Below, piece by piece: positions 16,660 to 24,181 of a DNA stretch of 64,000 bases. The DNA is from Methanolobus sp. UBA32 (GTDB taxonomy: Archaea > Halobacteriota > Methanosarcinia > Methanosarcinales > Methanosarcinaceae). The position numbers and the translations under genes were made by a program. Positions within the stretch are counted from its first letter, which is position 1. The number at the start of each line of letters is the position of its first letter. The notes under the pieces were generated by a model that did not search any database, was not told the DNA's origin, and saw nothing but the letters and a program-made list of their open reading frames with translations. The stretch is from assembly GCA_002507205.1 (NCBI GenBank), contig DAZF01000004.1, forward strand, positions 5,696 to 69,695, in the 5' to 3' direction.

Positions 16660-17526
16660 TCACTTCAACATATGAAAACTGACCTCAGACCACAATGACC
16701 GGATCATAGAGGAAAGAACATTTTCCGAGCACTCCACAACAGATTTCCCTGCAACCATTGCATCAACTGAACTCCTGTTATATGGAAGCATGCCCACAAC
16801 GCATATTCCATTAGTTTTGCAATAATCAGAGATTGCATTCGAAAGCTCCACATTGATATCGTATTTGTTGATACAGACTGCAACAGGTATCCGGAAATGT
16901 TGTGCTACCCCGACAACCCTTTCAAGATCATGCACCCCGGACATCGTTGGCTCCGTTACAACAAGAACAAGATCAGTCCCTGTGATTGCAGCGATCACAG
17001 CACACCCGGTTCCCGGCGGGCCATCGATGAGTATCATATCGCTTCCGGCTTCCGCTGCAAGCTCTGATGCTCTGCGCCTTACATCCGAGACTAACTTCCC
17101 GCTTGCCTCTTCGCCAACCCCGAGCCTGGCATGGACCAACGTACCAAATCTCGTATGGGAACAATAGTACTCACCGGCTTTTTTCTCAATCATGTTTATG
17201 GCATTTTCAGGACAGACGTATTCACAGACTGCACATCCCTCGCATTTATACACATCAATTACATTATAACGGTCGATTGCTTCAAACCTGCATGATGATC
17301 CGCATTTTCCACAATCAATACACATGTTTTTATTGATACTTGCAACCTTCAGGCCGTAGAAATCATTCGATTCAAATATATCAGGATGCAGAATCAGATG
17401 CATATCTGCAGCATCAACATCACAATCTGCAATAACTGCATTTTCAGCAAGTGCGGCAAATGAAGAAGTGATGGTTGTTTTACCGGTCCCGCCTTTGCCA
17501 CTGATAACTGTGAGCTGTTTTACCAT
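16660..17526 (-). CDS. MinD-superfamily ATPase with inserted 2[4Fe-4S] ferredoxin domain (copy 2)
   Basis: A 288-residue deviant-Walker ATPase: SGKGGTGKTT near residues 8-17, switch region DCDVDAADMHL, and GPPGTGC near 169. Between them a ferredoxin insert has CIDCGKCGSSC and CEGCAVCEYVC (residues ~69-112), eight cysteines able to bind two [4Fe-4S] clusters. The start ATG follows directly on the TGA of the upstream paralogue, so the pair is translationally coupled. This family occurs in the orange-protein (ORP) gene clusters of Desulfovibrio and beside NifX-like proteins in many anaerobes. The biochemical role is not known; ATP-driven Fe-S or metal-cluster insertion is the usual proposal. Confidence 0.9.
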   Translation of the reverse strand: MVKQLTVISGKGGTGKTTITSSFAALAENAVIADCDVDAADMHLILHPDIFESNDFYGLKVASINKNMCIDCGKCGSSCRFEAIDRYNVIDVYKCEGCAVCEYVCPENAINMIEKKAGEYYCSHTRFGTLVHARLGVGEEASGKLVSDVRRRASELAAEAGSDMILIDGPPGTGCAVIAAITGTDLVLVVTEPTMSGVHDLERVVGVAQHFRIPVAVCINKYDINVELSNAISDYCKTNGICVVGMLPYNRSSVDAMVAGKSVVECSENVLSSMIRSLWSEVSFHMLK

Positions 17527-18381
17527 TCAAAGACCACCCTGATAGGAACTGAATTTACATATATACCTGTAAAGCTCCCGGAAATTTTCTTTCCAGAGAG
17601 GCATCCGTTCCACAAAAGGAATTCCTTTTGAGTAAAGGACAGCTATTTCCCGGTCGTCGGGAATTTTCATCAGAATAGGTATCCTTTCTGCCCGGCAATA
17701 TTCCTCGACCCGGCCATCACCAATACCATGACGGTTTATTACCACTCCGAATTGTACACCAAGTCGCCTGACAACATCCACTGCAAGGATAAGGTCATTC
17801 AGACCAAATGGTGTTGGCTCTGTTACAAGCACACAGTAATCCATTTCCGCAACGGATGCTATGACGGGACAGGCTGTCCCCGGAGGAGAGTCAATAACTG
17901 CAACTGTGCTTTCATCAATGTATGCCTGTAACTGCCTGATAACAGGTGAAGCCATGGGCTCACCAATGTTAAGAGTACCCTGCAGAAGCTCAATATTAAA
18001 ATGCTCATTAATGCCTTTTTCAATAACCCCTATTGACCGCTTCTTCTCTGTAATTGCATTTTCAGGGCAAACAAGAATACAGCCACCACAGCCATGACAT
18101 AATTTTGGAAACAGCATGAGACTACGGGGCAATTTAGCTATCGCGTTGTACTGGCAGAACTCTGCACATTTCCCGCAAAGAGAGCACTTTTCAGAGTCCA
18201 CTTCAGGGACTGTTATAGTGACATCACCCTGCTTTTCCAGATCAAATCCGAGAAAAAGATTGCAATTTGGCTCTTCTACATCGCAATCCAGCAGTTGTGC
18301 ATTCCCAAGAGCAAGTGCAAGATTGACGGCCACTGTCGTCTTTCCAGTTCCACCCTTGCCACTTGCGATAGCTATTTTCAT
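17527..18381 (-). CDS. MinD-superfamily ATPase with inserted 2[4Fe-4S] ferredoxin domain (copy 1)
   Basis: A 284-residue paralogue of the next gene. It has SGKGGTGKTT (residues 7-16), DCDVEEPNCNLFLG, a ferredoxin insert with CSLCGKCAEFC and CHGCGGCILVC (residues ~62-105), and DSPPGTACP near 165. The Asp-Ser-Pro-Pro-Gly-Thr motif and the insert define the COG1149-type MinD ATPases. It is preceded by a NifX-like gene 22 bp upstream and followed without a gap by its paralogue, so the three form an operon. Two non-identical copies side by side suggest a heterodimer. Confidence 0.9.
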   Translation of the reverse strand: MKIAIASGKGGTGKTTVAVNLALALGNAQLLDCDVEEPNCNLFLGFDLEKQGDVTITVPEVDSEKCSLCGKCAEFCQYNAIAKLPRSLMLFPKLCHGCGGCILVCPENAITEKKRSIGVIEKGINEHFNIELLQGTLNIGEPMASPVIRQLQAYIDESTVAVIDSPPGTACPVIASVAEMDYCVLVTEPTPFGLNDLILAVDVVRRLGVQFGVVINRHGIGDGRVEEYCRAERIPILMKIPDDREIAVLYSKGIPFVERMPLWKENFRELYRYICKFSSYQGGL

Positions 18382-18403
18382 GAATCAGGTACCTGTAAGA
18401 GAA

Positions 18404-18793
18404 TTAATGACAGTGCTCGTGGTCATGACCTTCATCATGTCCATGCCCGCTGCATGAATTGTCCTGAGTAGCTTTTTTAAGTCCTGAGGATTCCCAGGCG
18501 TTGATTGCATCCTGAATTGTACCTGTAGCACCGATATAAACCTCAATACCGGACTGCTCGAACATCACCACAGCTTTTCTTCCAAGCCCGCCACAGAGCA
18601 TGATATCTACACCCTCCTTCGCCATGATCTCAGGAGGCAGACCTGTGCCACCGTTATGCTCACTTGTGTTTGGAATAACTGTGGCTTCTTTTGTTTCGGT
18701 GTCATACAACGTATAGTAAGATACCTTTCCAAAGTGCTGGCCAACTGTATCTTCAATTCCATTCTGCCCTATTGCTGGTATGCATAATTTCAT
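18404..18793 (-). CDS. NifX/orange-protein-like cofactor-binding protein with His-rich tail
   Basis: A 129-residue protein of the dinitrogenase Fe-Mo cofactor biosynthesis fold (NifX/NifY/ORP). The N-terminus MKLCIPAIGQNG, the VGQHFGKVSYY strand and the GVDIMLCGGLGRKAVVMFE segment are typical. The C-terminal ~17 residues are a metal-binding tail (CSGHGHDEGHDHEHCH), rich in His and Cys. GAGGT precedes the ATG. In Desulfovibrio, ORP binds a Mo-Cu sulfide cluster and is encoded beside MinD-ferredoxin ATPases as here; no nitrogenase genes are in the window, so a role in nitrogen fixation is not indicated. Confidence 0.88.
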   Translation of the reverse strand: MKLCIPAIGQNGIEDTVGQHFGKVSYYTLYDTETKEATVIPNTSEHNGGTGLPPEIMAKEGVDIMLCGGLGRKAVVMFEQSGIEVYIGATGTIQDAINAWESSGLKKATQDNSCSGHGHDEGHDHEHCH

Positions 18794-18885
18794 TTTTATA
18801 CCTCTTATTTTAGTATTTTAACAAATATCAATGTCATTTTTATGCTGTTATAACAAGGAATAATATCCTAAACCTGATTCAGAAC

Positions 18886-19248
18886 TCACATCTTTGACTT
18901 GCCGGGAGAGTTTGCAGCGCCAATGGCCTCCAGTGAACCTGACCCATATGCTTTGATGGCTTCAACGACCGAGCCACTAAAGGAGCTTTTCATTTCAATG
19001 CCCTCTGAGGACAGCAATGAGAATGCATTAGGACCAACGCTGCCGGTGATCAGCGCATCTATCCCTTTGCCAATGACCTTTTGTGCTGCCTGGACACCTG
19101 CACCACCAGAAACAGAACCCTGGCCATTCTCAATTGATTCGAACTCCATTGACCCGGAGTCAACTATAACAAAGTATTTGCATCTGCCAAAATGAGGGTC
19201 AACTGGGGCATCCAAACCAGTACTGCTTGCTGTCACACATATTTTCAT
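18886..19248 (-). CDS. NifX/orange-protein-like cofactor-binding protein, second copy
   Basis: A 120-residue member of the same fold as its downstream neighbour. I start it at ATG 19246-19248 (MKICVTASSTGLDAPV), with GGGAGAA ideally placed upstream; a longer reading adds an implausible Tyr-rich head. Key segments are VDPHFGRCKYFVIVD, a glycine-rich GQGSVSGGAGVQAAQKV loop, and GIDALITGSVGPNAF. It lacks the His-rich tail of the other copy. A 92-bp gap separates the two, so it may be transcribed separately or as the first gene of the run. Confidence 0.86.
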   Translation of the reverse strand: MKICVTASSTGLDAPVDPHFGRCKYFVIVDSGSMEFESIENGQGSVSGGAGVQAAQKVIGKGIDALITGSVGPNAFSLLSSEGIEMKSSFSGSVVEAIKAYGSGSLEAIGAANSPGKSKM

Positions 19249-19403
19249 TACAATTCTCCCATATGAGTAATAAACTAATATATCCACATATGAGACAAAA
19301 TATAAATAAGTAACCCATAACCATTATATAATTACGCCCTATTGAGAATTAATTGCAAAATAACCACCCCATATATATACAAAAAAAGCCAAAGTGACAC
19401 TGA

Positions 19404-20201
19404 ATGTTGACGATTTTTGAGGCAATAGTACTTGGCATAGTCCAGGGAGTAGCCGAATGGTTGCCCATAAGCAGCGAAGGCATGACCACACTTGTGATGT
19501 TGAATGTGTTTGATAAAACGCTTGCTGAAGCATTGCCCATAGCCATATGGTTACACACAGGAACCTTGCTTTCGGCCGTTGTTTACTTCAGGACTGACAT
19601 CAGGGAAATAATCGGTGAAATACCGCAATACATCAGGAACAGGGATATCCAGGAGAAAAAGGATAGCTTAATAACATTCTTGTTGATAGCAACCGCCATA
19701 ACCGGAATAATAGGATTACCGCTCATTCTCTTCGCCACAGGAATGGCAGAATTCTCAGGGAAGCTTGCAACTGCACTGATAGGAGGGCTTCTTATCATCA
19801 CAGGTCTGCTGCAAATATCTGCTGCAAAGAAAACAAAGAAAAGAGACCAGCCTGTGATCACAGATTCTGTTATCGCAGGAATTGCACAGGGATTTGCAGC
19901 ACTCCCCGGAATAAGCAGGTCCGGCATAACCGTATCAACATTACTTCTGAGGGATATAGAAGCATCACAGGCTATCAGACTGAGTTTTCTCATGAGCATA
20001 CCTGCAGTCCTTGCTGCAGACGTAGGAATCGGTGCAATGGGACTACTGAGCTTTGATGCTTACTCAATACTGGCATTATTCTTTGCATTTGCATTTGGAA
20101 TACTTACCATCGATATCTTCATCAAAGCAGCAAAAAGATTCGATTTCTCCAAATTCTGCATTGCCCTTGGAATACTCAGTATTCTGGCATACTTTTTGTG
20201 A
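19404..20201 (+). CDS. uppP: Undecaprenyl-diphosphate phosphatase-family protein (UppP/BacA)
   Basis: A 265-residue integral membrane protein with about eight helices. Two family motifs are present: EWLPISSEGM near residues 20-29 (bacterial consensus [E/Q]-x-LPISSxGH, so the usual His is Met here) and PGISRSGITVST near residues 167-178. UppP enzymes recycle polyprenyl carriers used for glycan export; in archaea the substrate would be a dolichyl/polyprenyl diphosphate used in S-layer glycosylation (inference). It diverges from the NifX-like gene and precedes DUF134 and Mrp on the plus strand. Confidence 0.88.
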   Translation: MLTIFEAIVLGIVQGVAEWLPISSEGMTTLVMLNVFDKTLAEALPIAIWLHTGTLLSAVVYFRTDIREIIGEIPQYIRNRDIQEKKDSLITFLLIATAITGIIGLPLILFATGMAEFSGKLATALIGGLLIITGLLQISAAKKTKKRDQPVITDSVIAGIAQGFAALPGISRSGITVSTLLLRDIEASQAIRLSFLMSIPAVLAADVGIGAMGLLSFDAYSILALFFAFAFGILTIDIFIKAAKRFDFSKFCIALGILSILAYFL

Positions 20202-20290
20202 CAAATACCATATTTTGCCACAAACGAGAATAAATATATAAATGTTTCCGCAAACAAATAAATATTACATTACTTAATGAGTGCATAACA

Positions 20291-20596
20291 ATGACTTGCA
20301 GAGGAAGACCCAAATCACCCAGAAGAGTTGAGTGCTCACCTGAGGTGCTCTATTTTAAACCACGCGGAGTGCCACTAAAGGAGCTTGAAACAGTATCCCT
20401 TGCAATAGAGGAGCTCGAAGCTCTGCGACTGGCAGACCTTGAAGGATTACAGCAGGAAGAAGCTGCCATTAGTATGGGTATTTCAAGACGGGCTTTCTGG
20501 CAGGATCTTCAGAATGCAAGAAAAAAAGTAGCTATGGCCCTTATTGAAGGAATGGCCATAGAGATAGTCGGCAAAGACCCCAAAGACATGGGATAA
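20291..20596 (+). CDS. DUF134 helix-turn-helix protein
   Basis: A 101-residue protein of the DUF134 family: [17 protein letters not shown] at the N-terminus (conserved RGRPxxxR), then [17 protein letters not shown] and [20 protein letters not shown], a sigma-70 region-4-like helix-turn-helix. Members nearly always lie beside NifX/ORP-like and MinD/Mrp ATPase genes, as here, and are presumed to regulate them. A TATA-like AAATATATAAATG lies ~40 bp upstream of the ATG. DNA targets are unknown. Confidence 0.88.
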   Translation: MTCRGRPKSPRRVECSPEVLYFKPRGVPLKELETVSLAIEELEALRLADLEGLQQEEAAISMGISRRAFWQDLQNARKKVAMALIEGMAIEIVGKDPKDMG

Positions 20597-20661
20597 TTGC
20601 CGCAGCTACATTTGTTGTTCCATTGTATTTCAAAATAGAATATTTCTAAAGGAGATTCCAT

Positions 20662-21495
20662 ATGACACAAAATATCCAGAGTGCAGCTGACCTTTTAAAG
20701 AAGCCCGAGGAACCAAAGCTCATCAGGAAAATGAGAGCCATCAAAAAGAAGATAATGGTTATGAGCGGCAAGGGCGGTGTCGGCAAAAGCACAGTTGCAG
20801 CAAATCTGGCTGCAAGACTTGCAGAACGCGGACATAAAGTAGGACTCCTGGATGCGGATATCCACGGCCCAAGCATCCCAAAGATGTTCGGTATCGAGGA
20901 CCAGAGACCTACCGTTGATGAGAATGGCATTGTGCCGATCAGTATCACAGAGAACCTTTCTGTGATGTCAGTAGCACTCCTCCTTGAGGACAGGGATGCA
21001 CCTGTCATATGGAGAGGACCTGCAAAGATGGCAGCTATCAAGCAGTTCCTTGAGGATGTTTCATGGGGCAAGCTGGACTACCTTATTGTAGACCTGCCAC
21101 CTGGCACTGGCGATGAACCACTAAGCATTGCACAGCTGATCGAAAAGATGGAAGGTGCTGTCGTTGTGACAACCCCGCAGGATGTAGCACTTGTCAGTGT
21201 AAGGAAATCCATCAAATTTGCAGAGATACTCAAAGTACCTGTAATTGGTATTGTTGAGAACATGAGCGGCATCGTCTGCCCTCACTGTGATGAGATGATA
21301 GACCTCTTCGGCAAGGGTGGCGTAGAGAAAGCATCCACAGACTTCAATGTGCCTGTTCTTGGCGAACTTCCAATGGACCCTAAAATTGCAGAGATAGAGG
21401 ACAGCGGGAAAGTTCACACAGACATCAATGAAGAGATGCTCTGGGGCAAGAGATTTGCTGCAATTGTTGATTCCATAGAGCAATTTAAAAAGTAA
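20662..21495 (+). CDS. Mrp/NBP35-family Fe-S cluster carrier ATPase
   Basis: A 277-residue cytosolic P-loop ATPase: MSGKGGVGKSTVAANLA near residues 34-50, DADIHGPSIPKM near 75, VDLPPGTGDEPLS near 155, and the Fe-S ligand pair CPHC in ENMSGIVCPHCDE near 210-222. These define the ApbC/NBP35 carriers that bind a bridging [4Fe-4S] cluster in a dimer and pass it to apo-proteins. The N-terminal ~30 residues have no cysteines. A good AAGGAGA site lies upstream. A strong hairpin with T-tract follows the gene (21514-21538). Confidence 0.94.
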   Translation: MTQNIQSAADLLKKPEEPKLIRKMRAIKKKIMVMSGKGGVGKSTVAANLAARLAERGHKVGLLDADIHGPSIPKMFGIEDQRPTVDENGIVPISITENLSVMSVALLLEDRDAPVIWRGPAKMAAIKQFLEDVSWGKLDYLIVDLPPGTGDEPLSIAQLIEKMEGAVVVTTPQDVALVSVRKSIKFAEILKVPVIGIVENMSGIVCPHCDEMIDLFGKGGVEKASTDFNVPVLGELPMDPKIAEIEDSGKVHTDINEEMLWGKRFAAIVDSIEQFKK

Positions 21496-21513
21496 TTTTA
21501 ATAACTCAATTTC

Positions 21514-21538
21514 AGGAAGAGATTTTCTCTTCCTTTTT
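21514..21538 (+). terminator. Hairpin-plus-T terminator after the Mrp gene
   Basis: A perfect 9-bp stem AGGAAGAGA / TCTCTTCCT with a TTT loop is followed at once by T5. It lies 19 bp after the Mrp stop and separates it from the NrdD-like gene, which is therefore expected to have its own promoter. Confidence 0.75.
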
Positions 21539-21619
21539 GATTTTCCCGGTTTTTACCCTGTATTGGGCGAGATTCTAATTCTCAATCACTATTTATAGTA
21601 AAAAAACAGACATTTCCGT

Positions 21620-23434
21620 ATGGAAGTGGGAAGCCATAAAACAATTGACAGGCTTGACTTCAGGGACCCGATAGAGCTTGTAGATGATGTTCTCCTCAAC
21701 AATAGCTGGCTGTTTAAAGAGAACTCCAACACACGCCTGAGTCCGTCTGTGATAGATCTGCACATTGCATCCCAGGTCAAGAAACAATATGCACTTGAGA
21801 AACTTTACTCAAAGGAAAGTTCATGGGCTCATAGAGAAGGACTTATCCACATCCATGATCTGCACAGTCCATTCACACCTTACTGCAATGGAATAGATGC
21901 CAGGATATTCCTGAAAGACGGACTGAGATTCCCGGATACAGTCAGCCTCCCGGCAAAACGTTTTGAATCTGCCCTCTACCATGCGATGTCATTCATGGTG
22001 CACTCCCAACAGTTCTTTGCAGGAGCACAGGCAATTGATATGCTCAACTGGATGCTTGCCCCCCATCTTCATTTTGATGATATTGATGAAGAGCAGCTCA
22101 GGGAGATAGTTCAGGGATTCATGTTTCAGATGAACCAGTCCAATCGCATAGGTGCCCAAAGTGCATTTACGAACATAGGACTTCGGATAACATGCCCTCC
22201 CCTTATTGCGGAACAGAAAGCCATCTTTGCAGGAAAGGAGCTTGAGGAGAATTACAGCTTTTTTGAGGAGGAAGCAAGGACTATCTATAAAGTGATGATG
22301 GAAGTTGCAGGAAACGGAGACGGGCAGGGCAGTCCATTCACCTTTCCACTGATAACCACTGCAATAACAAAGGATCTGGACTTCAATGACCCATTGTGGA
22401 AATTGACCATGCAGGCAACCGCCTCCACCGGAGCACCATATTTCCTGAACCTCCGGGCCGATTACCTTGCTGATGAGACCGTCCATGCAATGTGCTGCCG
22501 TCTTTTTGCAAAACATACCGGAGGGATCTGGAATGCAGGTGGCATGGGCAACGGATCGAACAAAGTAGTTTCCATTAACCTGCCCGGCGTTTCACTTCGA
22601 TCCAGGGATATGTATGAGTTCTTTGAAGAGCTTGACAATGTGATGGATATCAGCAAACAGGCACTGCTTGATGGTAACAGGATAATTGAAAAATCACTCC
22701 ATGAATGGAAAATACTTCCCTGGCTGTTGATGGTTACAGATGACGGAATACCTTATTACGAGTTTGAAAAACGCCACCTGACGTTCGGGGTAGTGGGACT
22801 TAACGAATGTCTCATGAACCTCACAGGTGAGACACTTCTCGACCAGCAGGCAACGGGACTTCAGATAATAAGCCATATGGCAGACAGGATACAACAATAT
22901 TCCAGAGAAGATGAGATCGAATATACACTGGAACAGACGCCTGCAGAGAGTACAGCTTACCGTTTTGCCATGATAGACCATATGAAGTTCAAAGAAGGAG
23001 CAAATATTCAGGGAACCAAGGACGCACCTTACTACACAAACTCCACCCATGTACCTTACAAGAGCAACATATCCCTTGTCAACCGTATAAAAACAGAATC
23101 AGTGTTCCATCCTTATTTTACAGGCGGAACCATTTGCCACATTTGGATGGGAGAAAGTACCCCGGACCCGGGCGGACTTTCCGACTTCATCGACAGGATC
23201 ACACAGACAGAACTTGCATATTTCTGTTTCTCACCGGACTTCTCAATATGCAGTAACGGACACAGTTCAAAAGGAATTCAGGAAAGCTGTCCACAATGCC
23301 AGGCTGAGATCGTTGACCACATCTCCAGAGTTACAGGGTACTACGGGCATGTGAACAACTGGAATCCGGGGAAGATAAAGGAGTACGAAGAGCGGCACAG
23401 GTACAGAATGGAATGCAGGCAGAAAGATAAATAA
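21620..23434 (+). CDS. NrdD-like glycyl-radical ribonucleotide reductase without ATP-cone
   Basis: A 604-residue anaerobic ribonucleotide reductase homologue. The N-terminal ATP-cone is missing. The radical cysteine usually in NCPR is absent: the equivalent loop reads SINLPGVSL (near residue 320). Instead MCCRL occurs near 290, the arrangement described for Thermotoga-type NrdD. The C-terminus retains CSNGH...CPQC (zinc site) and the glycyl-radical motif SRVTGYYG near residue 571. No NrdG activase adjoins it; a full nrdHDG operon lies at 36149-39615. It either reduces nucleotides with different regulation or has another glycyl-radical role. The next gene, 23 bp downstream, encodes an alpha/alpha-toroid protein. 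Confidence 0.85.
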   Translation: MEVGSHKTIDRLDFRDPIELVDDVLLNNSWLFKENSNTRLSPSVIDLHIASQVKKQYALEKLYSKESSWAHREGLIHIHDLHSPFTPYCNGIDARIFLKDGLRFPDTVSLPAKRFESALYHAMSFMVHSQQFFAGAQAIDMLNWMLAPHLHFDDIDEEQLREIVQGFMFQMNQSNRIGAQSAFTNIGLRITCPPLIAEQKAIFAGKELEENYSFFEEEARTIYKVMMEVAGNGDGQGSPFTFPLITTAITKDLDFNDPLWKLTMQATASTGAPYFLNLRADYLADETVHAMCCRLFAKHTGGIWNAGGMGNGSNKVVSINLPGVSLRSRDMYEFFEELDNVMDISKQALLDGNRIIEKSLHEWKILPWLLMVTDDGIPYYEFEKRHLTFGVVGLNECLMNLTGETLLDQQATGLQIISHMADRIQQYSREDEIEYTLEQTPAESTAYRFAMIDHMKFKEGANIQGTKDAPYYTNSTHVPYKSNISLVNRIKTESVFHPYFTGGTICHIWMGESTPDPGGLSDFIDRITQTELAYFCFSPDFSICSNGHSSKGIQESCPQCQAEIVDHISRVTGYYGHVNNWNPGKIKEYEERHRYRMECRQKDK

Positions 23435-23456
23435 ATGTCAGAACCATCAGAACAGT

Positions 23457-24167
23457 ATGGATTTTAAGAGTGAAGCATCATTCAAATGGCTTTATTCACA
23501 GAAGATAACAAAAGTAAAGGATCTTGCACGCATAGTCCAGGCAAGTTATCTCTGGAATGAGGAAAACAACCACACAGAGGGGCTTACAGAGAAACTGATA
23601 AACTCAAAAACCGAGAATTCCTGGAATTCCGATCTGCGGGATACCTCACGTGCTGCTTCAGCTCTTGCACTTAAAGGCATTGTTTTTCCAGATATTGAAA
23701 GATGGGTGCTATCAGAACAAGCTGAAAGGTCCTGGAATAATGATGTTTATGACACCACATATGCGTTGATAGCACTTGCTGATATGGGTTCATATAACCC
23801 CGAAGGATGCGGCTGGCTTATTGATAATTATGGCAAAAAGTGGGAGCATCCCGGAACTACTGCCCTGATAATCACTGCACTGTCAAAACAGGCAAAGCTT
23901 GAAAATGAAGACACCTTTAGCGATTTTATAGCTGAACGTGCCAGATGGATAATCTCGCAGCAAGAAAGTGAAGGTGCCTGGAAAACACTGGCTACCAGCA
24001 ACCTTGTGATTCAATCGCTGATACTTACAGGACATAAGGATGAGACTGCCATTCCCCTCAAATGGATATTATCACACATTAACAGCAATGGATCGTGGGG
24101 GAAAGAGGGAGGCGACATCAATACAACATCCCTGTCGCTTATAACTCTCTGGCAATATATGAACTGA
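23457..24167 (+). CDS. Alpha/alpha-toroid (prenyltransferase/squalene-cyclase-like) repeat protein
   Basis: A 236-residue protein made of repeated helical pairs with QW-like motifs: SWNSDLRDTSRAASALAL, SWNNDVYDTTYALIAL, GAWKTLATSNLVIQSLIL and GSWGKEGGDINTTSLSLITL. Spacing of ~45-50 residues and the G/S-x-W opening place it in the terpenoid-cyclase/prenyltransferase toroid fold. It lacks an obvious DxDD or zinc-site catalytic motif and is too short for a full (alpha/alpha)6 cyclase, so it may be a binding or scaffold protein. It follows the atypical NrdD by 23 bp, suggesting one operon. The stop is 3 bp from the convergent kinase stop. Confidence 0.75.
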   Translation: MDFKSEASFKWLYSQKITKVKDLARIVQASYLWNEENNHTEGLTEKLINSKTENSWNSDLRDTSRAASALALKGIVFPDIERWVLSEQAERSWNNDVYDTTYALIALADMGSYNPEGCGWLIDNYGKKWEHPGTTALIITALSKQAKLENEDTFSDFIAERARWIISQQESEGAWKTLATSNLVIQSLILTGHKDETAIPLKWILSHINSNGSWGKEGGDINTTSLSLITLWQYMN

Positions 24168-24181
24168 AAATTATTTTACAG
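24164..24181. terminator. Hairpin across the convergent stops at 24167/24171
   Basis: CTGAAAA and TTTT(A)CAG pair around a short TTA centre, with one bulged A. The repeat includes the stop codons of both convergent genes (TGA 24165-24167 on plus, TAA 24171-24173 on minus). It is A/T-rich and weaker than the other convergent hairpins in this window. Confidence 0.35.
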
